Shown: positions 42,717 through 51,901, counted from the stretch's first letter. The stretch is 64,000 bases of DNA from Streptomyces sp. YIM 130001 (GCF_003574445.1 NZ_KZ984560.1:1-64000); one strand, 5' to 3'. The notes: generated by a model not told the origin, from the letters alone. Made by a program: numbers and translations.

Positions 42717-43694
42717 ATGACGCCCGGCAACAACGGCGCGAGCACGCCCGAGGACGACGACCCCTTCGGCTACCTGTACGCGGACGGCCAGGCAGCCGGC
42801 GCCACCCCGCCCAGCGGCGGCGGTGGCTACGGCTACCCCGGCGGCAGCCGCTCCTACAACCAGGTCCGCACGGTCGGCGAGCGCCAGTACGGCGCCCCGC
42901 AGGCCCCGCAAGGGCAGGTACCTCCGCAGCAGCAGGCGTACGGCGCGAACCACTACGCGGCGCCCGAGACCTTCCCCGGCGCTGCCGACGGCTCCCGGCA
43001 GGGACCGCCGCCCGCGCAGTACGGGCAGGGCGCGCCCGGCGGCCGTGGCCGCGGCGGCCCGAACACCAAGGGGCTGCTGATCGGCGCGATCGCGGTGGTC
43101 GCCGCGGTGCTCATCGGGATCGGTGTCGCGATGGCGACGGGCGACGACGGTGACGAGAAGGGCGGCCAGGCCTCCGGTTCGAGCGGCCAGAACGAGGGCC
43201 CGGCCGAGAGCGTCGAGCCCAAGGACCCGGCCGACGACAAGGACAAGGACAAGCCCGAGGCGGAGCTCCCCAAGGAGGACGCCAAGGCCCTGACCCTCGC
43301 GGGCGGTACGACGACGGCCTCCGAGTACGAGGGCGCCGAGTCCGCGGGCGGCGTGTACGTGGCAGGGCTCAACAACCCCGGCGCGTCCGCGACCTGGACC
43401 GTCGACGACATCGCCGCCGCGGGCAAGTACACGCTCTACGTCAGCTACAGCGTGCCCGGCAAGGACGCCTCCACGACCCTCACGGTCAACGGCAAGTCCC
43501 AGACCCGCCCGCTGAACATGAAGAACTTCAGCGGCGCGAAGGAGGGCGACTGGGAGAAGGGCTGGACCCGCACCTTCGCGAACGTCACCCTCACCAAGGG
43601 CACCAACACCCTCAAGGTCTCCTGCGAAGAGGGCGACAAGTGCGAGGCCGACCTCGACCAGGTCTGGCTCGTGAAGGGCTGGCCGAAGAGCTGA
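42717..43694 (+). CDS. Membrane-anchored protein with C-terminal carbohydrate-binding module
   Basis: A 325-residue protein: a Gly/Pro/Gln-rich cytoplasmic N-terminus (1-115), one membrane helix (about 119-141), an acidic linker (DPADDKDKDKPEAELP), then an extracellular CBM6/35-like beta-sandwich (ASEYEGAESAGGVYVAGLNN to VWLVKGWP). It probably binds wall or environmental glycan. An ATG six codons earlier is an alternative start; the one chosen has AAGGG directly before it. It follows the GGDEF gene on the same strand. Confidence 0.78.
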   Translation: MTPGNNGASTPEDDDPFGYLYADGQAAGATPPSGGGGYGYPGGSRSYNQVRTVGERQYGAPQAPQGQVPPQQQAYGANHYAAPETFPGAADGSRQGPPPAQYGQGAPGGRGRGGPNTKGLLIGAIAVVAAVLIGIGVAMATGDDGDEKGGQASGSSGQNEGPAESVEPKDPADDKDKDKPEAELPKEDAKALTLAGGTTTASEYEGAESAGGVYVAGLNNPGASATWTVDDIAAAGKYTLYVSYSVPGKDASTTLTVNGKSQTRPLNMKNFSGAKEGDWEKGWTRTFANVTLTKGTNTLKVSCEEGDKCEADLDQVWLVKGWPKS

Positions 43695-43741
43695 CCCGCG
43701 CCGGGCGGCGGTCGGCGGCCACCGAGTCCGCGACCGCCCGT

Positions 43742-44596
43742 TCAGCTGCCTGCGAGCAGTCCCAGGAAGTGGGCGACCGTCCCGGCCATCGCCTCGCGGG
43801 CCGGGACGAGGTACTTGCGGGGGTCGACGGTCGTGGGGTGGGCGGCGAGGAACGCCCGCACCTCGCCCGTGAAGGCCGTGTTGAGGGCCGTGCCCACATT
43901 GATCTTCACCATGCCGGCGGCGACCGCGCGGCGGATCTCCGTGTCCGGTACGCCACTTGAGCCGTGCAGCACCAGCGGGACCGGGACGGCGTCGCGCAGG
44001 GCCGCGATCAGTTCGTGGTCGAGGGCCGCCGTGCGTTCCGTCATCGCGTGCGAGGAGCCGACGGCGACGGCCAGGGCGTCGACGCCGGTGGCGGCCACGT
44101 AGGCGGCGGCCTCGGCGGGATCCGTACGGACTCCGGGAGCGTGTGCGTCGAGAGCCGGCTCACCCTCCTTGCCGCCCACGCGGCCGAGTTCGGCCTCGAT
44201 CCACACACCGCGCTCGTGACCGCGGCGTACGGCGTCTGCGGTGGCCCGTACGTTGTCCTCGTAGGCGAGCTTCGAGGCGTCGACCATGACCGAGCCGTAG
44301 CCCGCGTCGAACGCGGCGGTCAGCAGGTCCGCGGAGACCACGTGGTCCAGGTGCAGCGCGAGGCGGGCGGAGGAGACGCGGGCGACGGCGGCGGTGGCGG
44401 CGGTGACCGCCTGGATGCTGCCGCCGTGGAACTTCACCGCGTTCTCGGATATCTGCAGGATGGCCGGGGATCCGGCCCGCTCCGCGCCGGCCGCGACGGC
44501 TTCGGCGTGCTCCAGCGTGATGACGTTGAAGGCGGCGACGGCGGTGCCCTTCTCGCCGGCCTCGTCGATGAGTTCGGCGGTGGACGTCTGCGGCAT
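43742..44596 (-). CDS. Class II ketose-bisphosphate aldolase
   Basis: A 284-residue zinc aldolase of the GatY/KbaY/FbaA type, cleaving fructose- or tagatose-1,6-bisphosphate. Zinc-binding histidines appear in LALHLDHV, AVGSSHAM and VLHGSSGV, and the phosphate loop in MVKINVGTALN. It follows the PfkB kinase gene by 34 bp; kinase plus aldolase form a two-step route from a ketose phosphate to triose phosphates. The substrate sugar is not fixed by sequence. Confidence 0.87.
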   Translation of the reverse strand: MPQTSTAELIDEAGEKGTAVAAFNVITLEHAEAVAAGAERAGSPAILQISENAVKFHGGSIQAVTAATAAVARVSSARLALHLDHVVSADLLTAAFDAGYGSVMVDASKLAYEDNVRATADAVRRGHERGVWIEAELGRVGGKEGEPALDAHAPGVRTDPAEAAAYVAATGVDALAVAVGSSHAMTERTAALDHELIAALRDAVPVPLVLHGSSGVPDTEIRRAVAAGMVKINVGTALNTAFTGEVRAFLAAHPTTVDPRKYLVPAREAMAGTVAHFLGLLAGS

Positions 44597-44630
44597 GGGT
44601 CCTGCGCTTTCCGGGGTTCGAGGGCGGCGC

Positions 44631-45665
44631 TCAGGGGGCGGAGGGCGGCACGGTGGCCACCTCCGTGACGGTGACTCGGGGGTGCAGCTCCACGTAGGTG
44701 GAGCGGTCGAACTCGCCTGCCACGGGGGCCGCGACGGTGGCCGCGGACAGGGCGACGGCGCTACTCAGACGGGCGGGCCAGTCGTCGCCCCGGGCGATGC
44801 CTGCCAGCAGTGCGGCGACCGCGGAGTCGCCGGCGCCGGTGGGGTTTCCGCGTACGGGAGCCGGGGGTGCTGCGCGCCAGCCCCCTTCGGGGGTCACGGC
44901 GAGGAGGCCGTCCGCGCCGAGTGAGGCGACGACGCCGTGGGCGCCGCGCCTGCGGGCGTCCCGGACGGCGCGCAACGGCTCGTGGTGGCCGGTGAGTTCG
45001 GCCAGCTCGGCGGCGTTCGGCTTGATCAGGTCGGGACGGGCTGCGATACCTCGGCGCAGGGGTGCGCCGCTGGTGTCCAGGAGCACCGGAACGTCCATCG
45101 CGCGGGCGGCGCGCACGAGGTGGGCGTACGCGCCTACGGGTACGCCCGGCGGCAGGCTGCCGCAGAGGGCGACCGCGGAGGCGGAGGGGAGCAGGTCGCG
45201 GCAGGCGCCGAGGAGGGCGTTCCATTCCTCGGAGGAGATCAGGGGGCCGGGCTCGTTGAGCTGGGTGGTGTCGCCGGTCTCGCCGTCCACCACCGCCACT
45301 GTGCGGCGCGTTGTGCCGGAGGTGGGGATCAGGGCGTCCGTGAGGGCTGTTGATCGGGGTGTGGGGGGTTCGGGGTGGTTGTGGCTCTTGGGAGCGGCGC
45401 CGTTGCGGCCTTGCGGGTCGCCGTGGCCGCTGCCGCCTTTCGCGTCGTCGGCGAGGAGGGATCTCAGGGTCTCGCCGGTGGTGCCGCCCGCGAAGCCGGT
45501 GACGGTCACCTCGTGACCGAGGGCGGCCAGCACGCGGGCCACGTTGAGGCCCTTGCCGCCGGGTCGTTCGGTGACGGCGGTGACCCGGTGGCTGGCGTGC
45601 GGGGTCAGGCGTGGGACGCGGTAGGTGATGTCCAGGGCGGTGTTCAGTGTGACCGTGAGGATCAC
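44631..45665 (-). CDS. PfkB-family sugar kinase (1-phosphofructokinase/tagatose-6-phosphate kinase type)
   Basis: A 344-residue ribokinase-fold kinase opening ILTVTLNTALDITY with PGGKGLNVARVL (substrate side) and the catalytic GNPTGAGDSAVAALLAG. An unusual hydrophilic insert of about 40 residues (GGSGHGDPQGRNGAAPKSHN) lies after residue 75. The GTG at 45665 has a GGGGGTGG site upstream. Likely co-transcribed with the aldolase. Confidence 0.87.
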   Translation of the reverse strand: MILTVTLNTALDITYRVPRLTPHASHRVTAVTERPGGKGLNVARVLAALGHEVTVTGFAGGTTGETLRSLLADDAKGGSGHGDPQGRNGAAPKSHNHPEPPTPRSTALTDALIPTSGTTRRTVAVVDGETGDTTQLNEPGPLISSEEWNALLGACRDLLPSASAVALCGSLPPGVPVGAYAHLVRAARAMDVPVLLDTSGAPLRRGIAARPDLIKPNAAELAELTGHHEPLRAVRDARRRGAHGVVASLGADGLLAVTPEGGWRAAPPAPVRGNPTGAGDSAVAALLAGIARGDDWPARLSSAVALSAATVAAPVAGEFDRSTYVELHPRVTVTEVATVPPSAP

Positions 45666-45935
45666 GGGTGCCACCCCCGGTAGGACGTCTGTGCGTACAC
45701 CATTCTGATCATGCCAAATCCTGGGCCCGCGGCCCAGCCCCTTGGCCCCAACCACCTTGGGTTACGTACGTCTTGGGGTGGTCCGGACGGGATGTCCGGT
45801 GGGTGGGGTCGGGGAGCGGGGTCGGGGCGGGGGCCGGAGCGTGGGCCCGAGGGCTGCGTGGATCAGGAGCTGGGCGGGAGAGTCGGTGGCGGTCGGGGCG
45901 GATCGGGGGGCCAGTCGGGGGCCGATCGGTGGCGG

Positions 45936-46220
45936 TCGGGGGCGGTCAGGGGCGGATCGGGAGCCGATCGGTGGCGGTCAGGGGCGGATCGGGGGCCGGT
46001 CGGGAGCCCATCGGTGGCGGTCAGAGGCGGATCGGGAACCGGTCGGGAGCCCACCGGTCGCGGTCAGAGGCGGATCGGGAACCGATCGGGAGCCGACCGG
46101 TGGCGGTCAGAGGCGGATCGGGAACCGATCGGGAGCCGACCGGTGGCGGTCAGAGGCGGATCGGGAACCGATCGGGAGCCGACCGGTGGCGGTCAGAGGC
46201 GGATCGGGAACCGATCGGGC
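45936..46220 (+). repeat. 43-bp tandem repeat (minisatellite), no gene from 45666 to 46495
   Basis: A tract of 43-bp units: the TCAGAGG landmark recurs at 45978, 46021, 46064, 46107, 46150 and 46193. The last three or four copies are nearly identical and the 5' copies are diverged, including one short 32-bp unit. Each unit contains small dyads (GATCGG-GAA-CCGATC and GACCG-GTGG-CGGTC). As 43 is not a multiple of three, the open frames crossing it are repetitive artefacts, not a gene. It lies between the pfkB promoter and a membrane-protein gene. Confidence 0.9.
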
Positions 46221-46495
46221 GCGAGCGGTGTACATACGGCATGAGCGCACGGACGAACGACCCGACGAACTCGGACGACTCGACGAACCCCGCGACCGGG
46301 CCCGGCACGACGGCGGGGTCGCCCTGCGCGACGGCCGGCTGCGGCGCGCCACCGAGCCCGCGTACGAGGCCAAGTCCCGTGCGGGGGCCGGGATCAGGGT
46401 TCTGGAGGCGGCTGGCGCGTGGTGTGGTCGACGGCTGCCTCAAGCCGGCTGCGCAGCGCCTCCGGGTCCCGCGCGCTGTTTTCCCGTCGGCGCTC

Positions 46496-47104
46496 TCACC
46501 GCCCCGCCTCCGCGTGGGCGTGGGCGGGGGCGGGGGCGCTCCGAGGGATGCGGTGCTCGGCCGGTCGGCAGGACCGGTCCGGATCGAGCGCGGTGAAGGC
46601 GACGGCGTGCCCGAGGAGGGGGTGTCCGAGGAGGGGGTGCCCGAGGAGGGGGTGCCCGAGGAGGGGATTGTGCCGCCACCGCAGAGAGGCACGCTCCGCC
46701 CAGGCGTCATCGCGGTCGATCCGCGTCCGCGGGAAGACGGCGCTGCTGTCCGCGTCGATGGCGGCGAAGGGGATCACGTACGTGTAGGTGCCGTGCCGTT
46801 CGGTCCGCGGTACGAGCCCGTGTTCGTGCACCCGGTGCTGCCGAAGGAACCACTCGGCGAAGCCGTGGAGCGGCGGCACTCCCAGCAGAAGCAGCGTCCC
46901 GAGACCCACCGGCGGCCCGGGCGGCCCGACGGCGGCGAGCAGCACGAGCGGGACGGCGGGCACCCCCGGCAGGATCCACCCCGCGACGCGATGCGGCCGG
47001 AACACCCGCAGCGCCCCGCCCAGTTCACCCGGCAGTTCCCGGCGTGGGAACACGGCCACCCTCGTTCCGCGCGGTTCACCGGCGCGGAGGCCCCGCTTCG
47101 GCAC
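46496..47104 (-). CDS. Probable membrane protein with a PLLGH repeat
   Basis: A 202-residue frame. Residues 1-40 are charged (VAVFPRRELPGELGGALRVFRPH), followed by two membrane segments (VAGWILPGVPAVPLVLLAAV, and GLGTLLLLGVPPLHGF) and a PH-like strand region (HEHGLVPRTERHGTYTYVIPFAAID). Near the C-terminus the pentapeptide PLLGH occurs four times because of a 15-bp DNA repeat. No family recognised. It precedes no obvious partner; coding status is likely but not certain. GTG start. Confidence 0.5.
   Translation of the reverse strand: MPKRGLRAGEPRGTRVAVFPRRELPGELGGALRVFRPHRVAGWILPGVPAVPLVLLAAVGPPGPPVGLGTLLLLGVPPLHGFAEWFLRQHRVHEHGLVPRTERHGTYTYVIPFAAIDADSSAVFPRTRIDRDDAWAERASLRWRHNPLLGHPLLGHPLLGHPLLGHAVAFTALDPDRSCRPAEHRIPRSAPAPAHAHAEAGR
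46607..46666 (-). repeat. Four in-frame 15-bp repeats inside the membrane-protein gene
   Basis: GTGCCCGAGGAGGGG occurs four times end to end (one copy has a single C-to-T change). The unit is five codons long on the minus strand and encodes PLLGH, so copy-number change would keep the reading frame. Confidence 0.85.
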
Positions 47105-47173
47105 GGCGGTTCTCGGGGCAGCGATCGCGCACCGTCCGGCGGCTGCCCGGACGGGTGTCTCCCGGGCGTTCTC

Positions 47174-48328
47174 CTAAACGGTCGCCGCCGCGGGCTCCAC
47201 GATCCACTCGCCCTTGCGCATGACGCCCTTGACGTCGAACTCCGCGTCCAGGACGACCAGATCGGCGTCCTTGCCGGGCTCGAGGGAGCCGACGCGGTCG
47301 AAGGCACCGAGCAGCCTCGCCGGGTTCTCCGAGATGGCGCGGACGACGTCGCCCGGCGGGATCCGGTCGACCGTCACCGCCCGCTTGAACGCCCGGTCCA
47401 GGGTGAGCGTGGATCCGGCGATCGAGCCGCCCTCCACGAGCCGCGCGACGCTGTCCTTCACCTCGACCTCGAGCGGGCCGAGCATGTAGCGCCCGTCGCC
47501 GAACCCGGCCGCGTCCATCGCGTCCGTGATGAAGGCGACCCGGTCGGGGCCCGCGTGGTGGAAGGCGAGCTCGAGGGCGGCGGGATGCAGATGCGTACCG
47601 TCGTTGATCAGCTCGACCGTCACCCGCTCGTCCTCGAGCAGCGCGGCGATCGGCCCCGGCGCCCGGTGCCCGAGCGCGGGCATCGCGTTGAACAGGTGGG
47701 TCGCCACGGTGGCGCCGGCCTCGATCGCCTCGGCCGTCTGCTCGTACGTCGCGTCCGTGTGTCCGACCGCGGCGATCACCCCGTGCTCGGCGAGCAGCCG
47801 TACGGAGTCGATACCGCCGGCCATCTCGGGGGCGAGCGTGACCATCCGGGCCGCGCCGCGCGCCGCGTCGAGCAGCTTCCTGACCTCGGCCGGGTCGGGG
47901 TCGCGCAGCAGTTCCTCGCTGTGCGCGCCCTTGCGGCACGGCGAGATGAACGGACCCTCGAAGTGGATGCCCGCGATCTCACCCTGCTCGGTCAGCTCCG
48001 ACAGGAAGCCCGCCCGCTGCGCGAGGAAGTCCATGTCCCCGGTGACGGTGGAGGCGACGACCGTGGTGGTGCCGTGCTCGCGGTGGGTGCGCACGCCGGT
48101 GAGCACCTCGTCCACGGTGCCGGAGGTGAAGGAGCCGCCACCGCCGCCGTGATTGTGAATGTCCACGAAGCCGGGGACGATCCAATGGCCCGACAGGTCG
48201 AGGGCGGGGGCCCCCTCCGCGGCGTGCCCGGCGATGCGGCCCGACTCGTCGACGATCACACGTCCGTCCGTGACCGTGCCGGTGGGCAGCACCACACGGG
48301 CGCCGGTGAGTACCTTGCGTGGGGCCAT
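47174..48328 (-). CDS. nagA: N-acetylglucosamine-6-phosphate deacetylase
   Basis: A 384-residue amidohydrolase that deacetylates GlcNAc-6-phosphate to glucosamine-6-phosphate, the ligand that releases DasR. Visible: VDIHNHGGGGGSF (metal motif), HFEGPFIS with the catalytic-site Glu, AVGHTDAT and ATHLFNAMPALGHR, then FITDAMDAAG with the catalytic Asp. Its ATG overlaps the nagK stop by one base, so the two are translationally coupled. It takes the product of MurQ as well as of NagK. Confidence 0.95.
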   Translation of the reverse strand: MAPRKVLTGARVVLPTGTVTDGRVIVDESGRIAGHAAEGAPALDLSGHWIVPGFVDIHNHGGGGGSFTSGTVDEVLTGVRTHREHGTTTVVASTVTGDMDFLAQRAGFLSELTEQGEIAGIHFEGPFISPCRKGAHSEELLRDPDPAEVRKLLDAARGAARMVTLAPEMAGGIDSVRLLAEHGVIAAVGHTDATYEQTAEAIEAGATVATHLFNAMPALGHRAPGPIAALLEDERVTVELINDGTHLHPAALELAFHHAGPDRVAFITDAMDAAGFGDGRYMLGPLEVEVKDSVARLVEGGSIAGSTLTLDRAFKRAVTVDRIPPGDVVRAISENPARLLGAFDRVGSLEPGKDADLVVLDAEFDVKGVMRKGEWIVEPAAATV

Positions 48329-49374
48329 CAGGTGGATACCTCCGTGGACGGTCGTGGGTCGGTGCCGGGCCGGTCGTCGGGTACGGACTCGGGTGCCCCG
48401 GGGACGGGTTCCCTCGCCGTGGCGATCGCCGCCCCGGTGGCGTCGGTCGCCGCTTCCGCCGCCGCGAGCAGGTCCCAGGCGAGCAGACCCGCGCCGAGAC
48501 AGCCGGCGGTGTCCCCGAGAGCTGCGGGCACGATGCCGGGCAGCGGCTGGAACGTGATGCGCTCCTCGACCGCCGCCCGCAGCGGTACGAACAAGGTTTC
48601 CCCGGCTTCGGCAAGCCCGCCACCGATGATCAGCGTCCGGGGGTCGAGCAGGGTGAGGGCGGTGACCAGACCGTCGGCGAGCGCGCCCACGGCCTGCTGC
48701 CAGACGGCGACGGCCCGCGGGTCGCCCGAGTCCACCGCCTTCGCGCAGTCCGCCGCGTCGGCTTCCGGATCACCGCTCGCGGCCGCCCAGGCCTCGGTGA
48801 CGGCGGAGGCGGAGGCGAGCCGCTCGAGGCAGCCGTGCTGCCCGCAGCCGCAGGGCGGTCCGTCGGGACGTACGACGACGTGGCCGATCTCGCCCGCGGA
48901 GCCGTGCGCCCCCGGCTCGACCCGGCCGTCGATGCCGATCGCGCCCGCGATGCCCGTGCCGAGCGCCAGGAAGAGGAAGCGGTCCGCGCCGCGGCCGGCT
49001 CCGAGCCGCCCCTCGGCGAGGCCCCCGGTGCGTACGTCGTGGCCGAGTGCGACGGGTACGCCGATGCGCTCGGAGAGCAGGCGGCGCAGGGGGACGTCGC
49101 GCCAGCCCAGATTGGCCGCGAAGACGGCGATGCCCTGTTCGGCGTCGATGATGCCGGGCACCGCGACGCCGGCCGCCTCGGCCGGGACGCCGAAGCGTTC
49201 CTCGCCGACTCGGCGCAGTTCGGCGGCGAAGGCGAGGATGTTCTCCACGACCGCGTCCGCGCCGTGCTCTCGGCCGGTCGCCCGGCGGGCCTCGTGCAGC
49301 AGCGCGCCGTCCGCCCCGACCAGGGCGGCCTTCATCCCGGTGCCGCCCACATCAAGGGCGATGACGTGTCTCAC
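48328..49374 (-). CDS. nagK: ROK-family N-acetylglucosamine kinase
   Basis: A 348-residue ROK sugar kinase: ATP loop ALDVGGTGMKAALV, ExGH motif in AGEIGHVVV, and the zinc-binding CGCGQHGCLE. It phosphorylates free GlcNAc. The C-terminus is extended by about 35 disordered residues. First gene of the nagK-nagA operon, with a DasR box just upstream. Specificity for GlcNAc is inferred from the operon. Confidence 0.88.
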   Translation of the reverse strand: MRHVIALDVGGTGMKAALVGADGALLHEARRATGREHGADAVVENILAFAAELRRVGEERFGVPAEAAGVAVPGIIDAEQGIAVFAANLGWRDVPLRRLLSERIGVPVALGHDVRTGGLAEGRLGAGRGADRFLFLALGTGIAGAIGIDGRVEPGAHGSAGEIGHVVVRPDGPPCGCGQHGCLERLASASAVTEAWAAASGDPEADAADCAKAVDSGDPRAVAVWQQAVGALADGLVTALTLLDPRTLIIGGGLAEAGETLFVPLRAAVEERITFQPLPGIVPAALGDTAGCLGAGLLAWDLLAAAEAATDATGAAIATAREPVPGAPESVPDDRPGTDPRPSTEVST

Positions 49375-49400
49375 GGGGACAGTGTCTGCGAGAAGCGACG

Positions 49401-49416
49401 AAAGGTCTAGTCCACT
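49401..49416. promoter_or_regulatory. DasR-responsive element upstream of nagK-nagA
   Basis: AAAGGTCTAGTCCACT matches 13 of 16 positions of the DasR consensus ACTGGTCTAGACCACT, 27 bp before the nagK start. A partial second copy (TGGTCCACTT) follows at 49420-49429. Confidence 0.75.
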
Positions 49417-49645
49417 TTCTGGTCCACTTGCCGCGCAAGTTGCCGCGCAAAGACGACGGCGGTGCCCACCTCGGATTGCCCAGGCAGCCGAACACGCCCC
49501 CGTCCGGGATCTCTCCCGCCCCAGAAATAAGGCAAAGAAAGCAAAGGCGGCCGGAACCTGGCGGACCGTGATGGGCGTTAGGGAGAGTGACGGTAGCTTC
49601 GTCCACAGTACGAAGCCCGCGCGAACCTAAGGGGAAGGGACTTCC

Positions 49646-50221
49646 ATGGCTGTAAGCCTGTCCAAGGGCGGCAACGTCTCGCTCACGAAGGAGGCACCCG
49701 GCCTCACCGCCGTCACGGTCGGCCTCGGCTGGGACGTCCGCACCACCACCGGTACGGACTTCGACCTCGACGCCTCGGCCATCGCGGTCAAGGCGGACGG
49801 CAAGGTCTACTCCGACGGCCACTTCGTCTTCTTCAACAACAAGGCGACGCCGGACCAGACCATCGTCCACACCGGTGACAACCGCACCGGCGAGGGCGAC
49901 GGCGACGACGAGGCGATCAACGTCAACCTGGAAGGCCTGCCCGCGGAGATCGACAAGATCGTCTTCCCGGTCTCGATCTACGACGCCGAGACCCGCACGC
50001 AGAACTTCGGCCAGGTGCGTAACGCGTACATCCGCATCATCAACCAGGCCGGCGGCGCCGAGATCGCCCGCTACGACCTGAGCGAGGACGCGGCCACCGA
50101 GACCGCCATGGTCTTCGGCGAGCTCTACCGCAACGGCGCGGAGTGGAAGTTCCGCGCCGTCGGCCAGGGTTACGCCTCCGGCCTCTCGGGCATCGCCCAG
50201 GACTTCGGCGTCAACCTCTGA
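49646..50221 (+). CDS. TerD-family calcium-binding stress protein
   Basis: A 191-residue protein of the TerD/TerE/TerZ family linked to tellurite and oxidative stress. It shows the typical opening VSLSKGGNVSLTKE, the DFDLDASAIAV calcium-site segment, and a C-terminal NGAEWKFRAVGQGYASGLSG. A strong GGGGAAGGGA ribosome site precedes the ATG. Monocistronic with its own terminator. Confidence 0.93.
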   Translation: MAVSLSKGGNVSLTKEAPGLTAVTVGLGWDVRTTTGTDFDLDASAIAVKADGKVYSDGHFVFFNNKATPDQTIVHTGDNRTGEGDGDDEAINVNLEGLPAEIDKIVFPVSIYDAETRTQNFGQVRNAYIRIINQAGGAEIARYDLSEDAATETAMVFGELYRNGAEWKFRAVGQGYASGLSGIAQDFGVNL

Positions 50222-50243
50222 CCCGTCGCCCCACCGTTTCGAC

Positions 50244-50276
50244 AACGAACCCCGGCCTCCTGGGCCGGGGTTCGTT
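50244..50276. terminator. Terminator after the terD-type gene
   Basis: A 14-bp perfect stem, AACGAACCCCGGCC and complement, around a 5-base loop, 23 bp after the stop. The A/T-ending stem suits both directions. Confidence 0.85.
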
Positions 50277-50349
50277 GCGTGCGCGCCGCAGCGACGCTCA
50301 TCGCGTGTGGCGCCGGAGCGAGTTGTTCCGTGCGTGCGGCGCCGGGCCG

Positions 50350-51840
50350 CTACGGCTTCGCCGGTCTGCCGTCGCCGTTCAGCCAGGTCTTCCAGATCGA
50401 GCGGAGTGCCGCGCGGTGGCCGGCGCCGGCCTGCTTCTCGGCGTAGGCGGTGAAGTCCGCGGTACTCGCGTTTCCGTGACGGCGGCTCGAGGCCCAGCCG
50501 CGGAGCAGCGTGCGGAACGCCTTGTCCCCCACGGTCTGCCGCACCTTGTGCAGCACCATCGCCCCGCGTTCGTAGACGGGGCTGTCGAAGAGCCGGTCGC
50601 CTGAGGGAGGTTGGGCCGGGGGGAAGGCCCACAGGTTCTCGCGCTCGTCCGGGTCGTCGGTGAAGTCGCCCGAGTAGAGCGCCTGGAAGGTCTCCTCGGC
50701 GGAGTCGCCGCCGTGCTCCTCCTCCCAGAGCCACTCGGCGTAGGTCGCGAAGCCCTCGTTCAGCCACAGGTCGCGCCAGGTCTTCGGCGTCACGGAGTTG
50801 CCGTACCACTGGTGGGCCATCTCGTGCACCACCAACTCGACCTCCGGCGGCCCCGGATAGACCGGCCTCGTCTGCGTCTCCAGGGCGTAACCCGCCTCCT
50901 GCGCCCGCCCGACGACCGCGCCCGCCGAGCCGAACGGATACGGCCCGAACACCCCCTCCTGCCAGCGCACGACCTCCTCGAGCCGGCCGAGGACCTTGCG
51001 GCTGCCGGCCACCTGGGAACGCTCGACCGCGGTGTACACGGGCAGCCGGGACCGCGTTCCGGAACCGTTCGCGTCCCGCTTGCCGCCCCGCCGCTCGATG
51101 GCGTACTGCTTCGTCTCGAAGTCGCCGACGGCCACCGTGGCGAGATAGCTCGCCATCGGCTCGGCACTCCGCCAGGTGAAGGTGGTGTTCCCGCCGTGGT
51201 TGCGCTCGCCCTTCAACTCCCCGTTCGAGACGGCCTTCAGGCCCTTGGGGACGGTGACCTCGATGTCGTAGGACGCCTTGTCCGAGGGGTGGTGGTTGCC
51301 GGGGAACCACGTCATGGAGCCGGTGGGTTCGCCGAGGGCCAGGGCTCCGTCCTCGGTGGGCAGCCAGCCCTCCTGCGAATCGTCCTCGTCCGTGACCGTC
51401 CGCGGTTTGCCCCGGTACCTGACCTTCGTGACGAACTTCGCCCCGTCCGCGATGTCGCCCGGTGGCCGCACGGTCAACTCCTGGCCGGTGCGGCTCACGG
51501 CCGCCTTCTTGCCGTCGACGGTGACGGTGCGGACGGTCATACCGAGGAGATCCAGGTTGAACGCGCTCAGGTCCTGCGTCGCCCGCGCCGTCACCTCGGC
51601 CTCCCCTTCGAGCCGCCCGGACTCGGGGTCGTAGTCGAGCGTGAGTCCGTAGTGCCGTACGTCGTACCCGCCGTTGCCCAGCCGCGGGAAGTACGGGTCG
51701 TCCACCCCCGCGGCCCCCGGCTTGCCCTCACCACCGGGACCGCCGCACCCGGAGAGGAGCAAGGCGGACACCACGACGAAGACCGGGACGACGGTGAACG
51801 CGGAGGTCACGGGCGGCACGAGGGCCGTACGGATCGGCAT
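50350..51840 (-). CDS. M1-family metallopeptidase lipoprotein
   Basis: A 496-residue exported aminopeptidase-like enzyme with lipobox LSGC after a hydrophobic signal. The zinc site is HEMAH (His339-His343) with the third ligand Glu362 in WLNEGFATY, the spacing expected for gluzincins, and an N-terminal beta-saddle domain precedes it. The exopeptidase motif GxMEN is replaced by GSMTWFPGNHHP, so it may not be a true aminopeptidase; related actinobacterial lipoproteins share this change. Confidence 0.88.
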   Translation of the reverse strand: MPIRTALVPPVTSAFTVVPVFVVVSALLLSGCGGPGGEGKPGAAGVDDPYFPRLGNGGYDVRHYGLTLDYDPESGRLEGEAEVTARATQDLSAFNLDLLGMTVRTVTVDGKKAAVSRTGQELTVRPPGDIADGAKFVTKVRYRGKPRTVTDEDDSQEGWLPTEDGALALGEPTGSMTWFPGNHHPSDKASYDIEVTVPKGLKAVSNGELKGERNHGGNTTFTWRSAEPMASYLATVAVGDFETKQYAIERRGGKRDANGSGTRSRLPVYTAVERSQVAGSRKVLGRLEEVVRWQEGVFGPYPFGSAGAVVGRAQEAGYALETQTRPVYPGPPEVELVVHEMAHQWYGNSVTPKTWRDLWLNEGFATYAEWLWEEEHGGDSAEETFQALYSGDFTDDPDERENLWAFPPAQPPSGDRLFDSPVYERGAMVLHKVRQTVGDKAFRTLLRGWASSRRHGNASTADFTAYAEKQAGAGHRAALRSIWKTWLNGDGRPAKP

Positions 51841-51901
51841 CCCGCGATCGTAGGCGCGGCACGAGCGCGGTGCCGCTCCTCCGAGGGCGGTTCTCCGGGA
51901 T

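Noticed and set aside
45936..46220. Possible CRISPR array
   Set aside because: The 43-bp units follow each other without unique spacers, and no cas gene is present; it is a tandem repeat.
46245..46495. Small genes on either strand
   Set aside because: Translations are Pro/Arg/Thr-rich in every frame with no family resemblance or ribosome site.
45668..49630. A 1320-residue open frame spanning pfkB upstream region, nagA and nagK
   Set aside because: It is antisense to two well-supported genes and its translation is low-complexity Arg/Gly/Pro; a GC-bias shadow frame.
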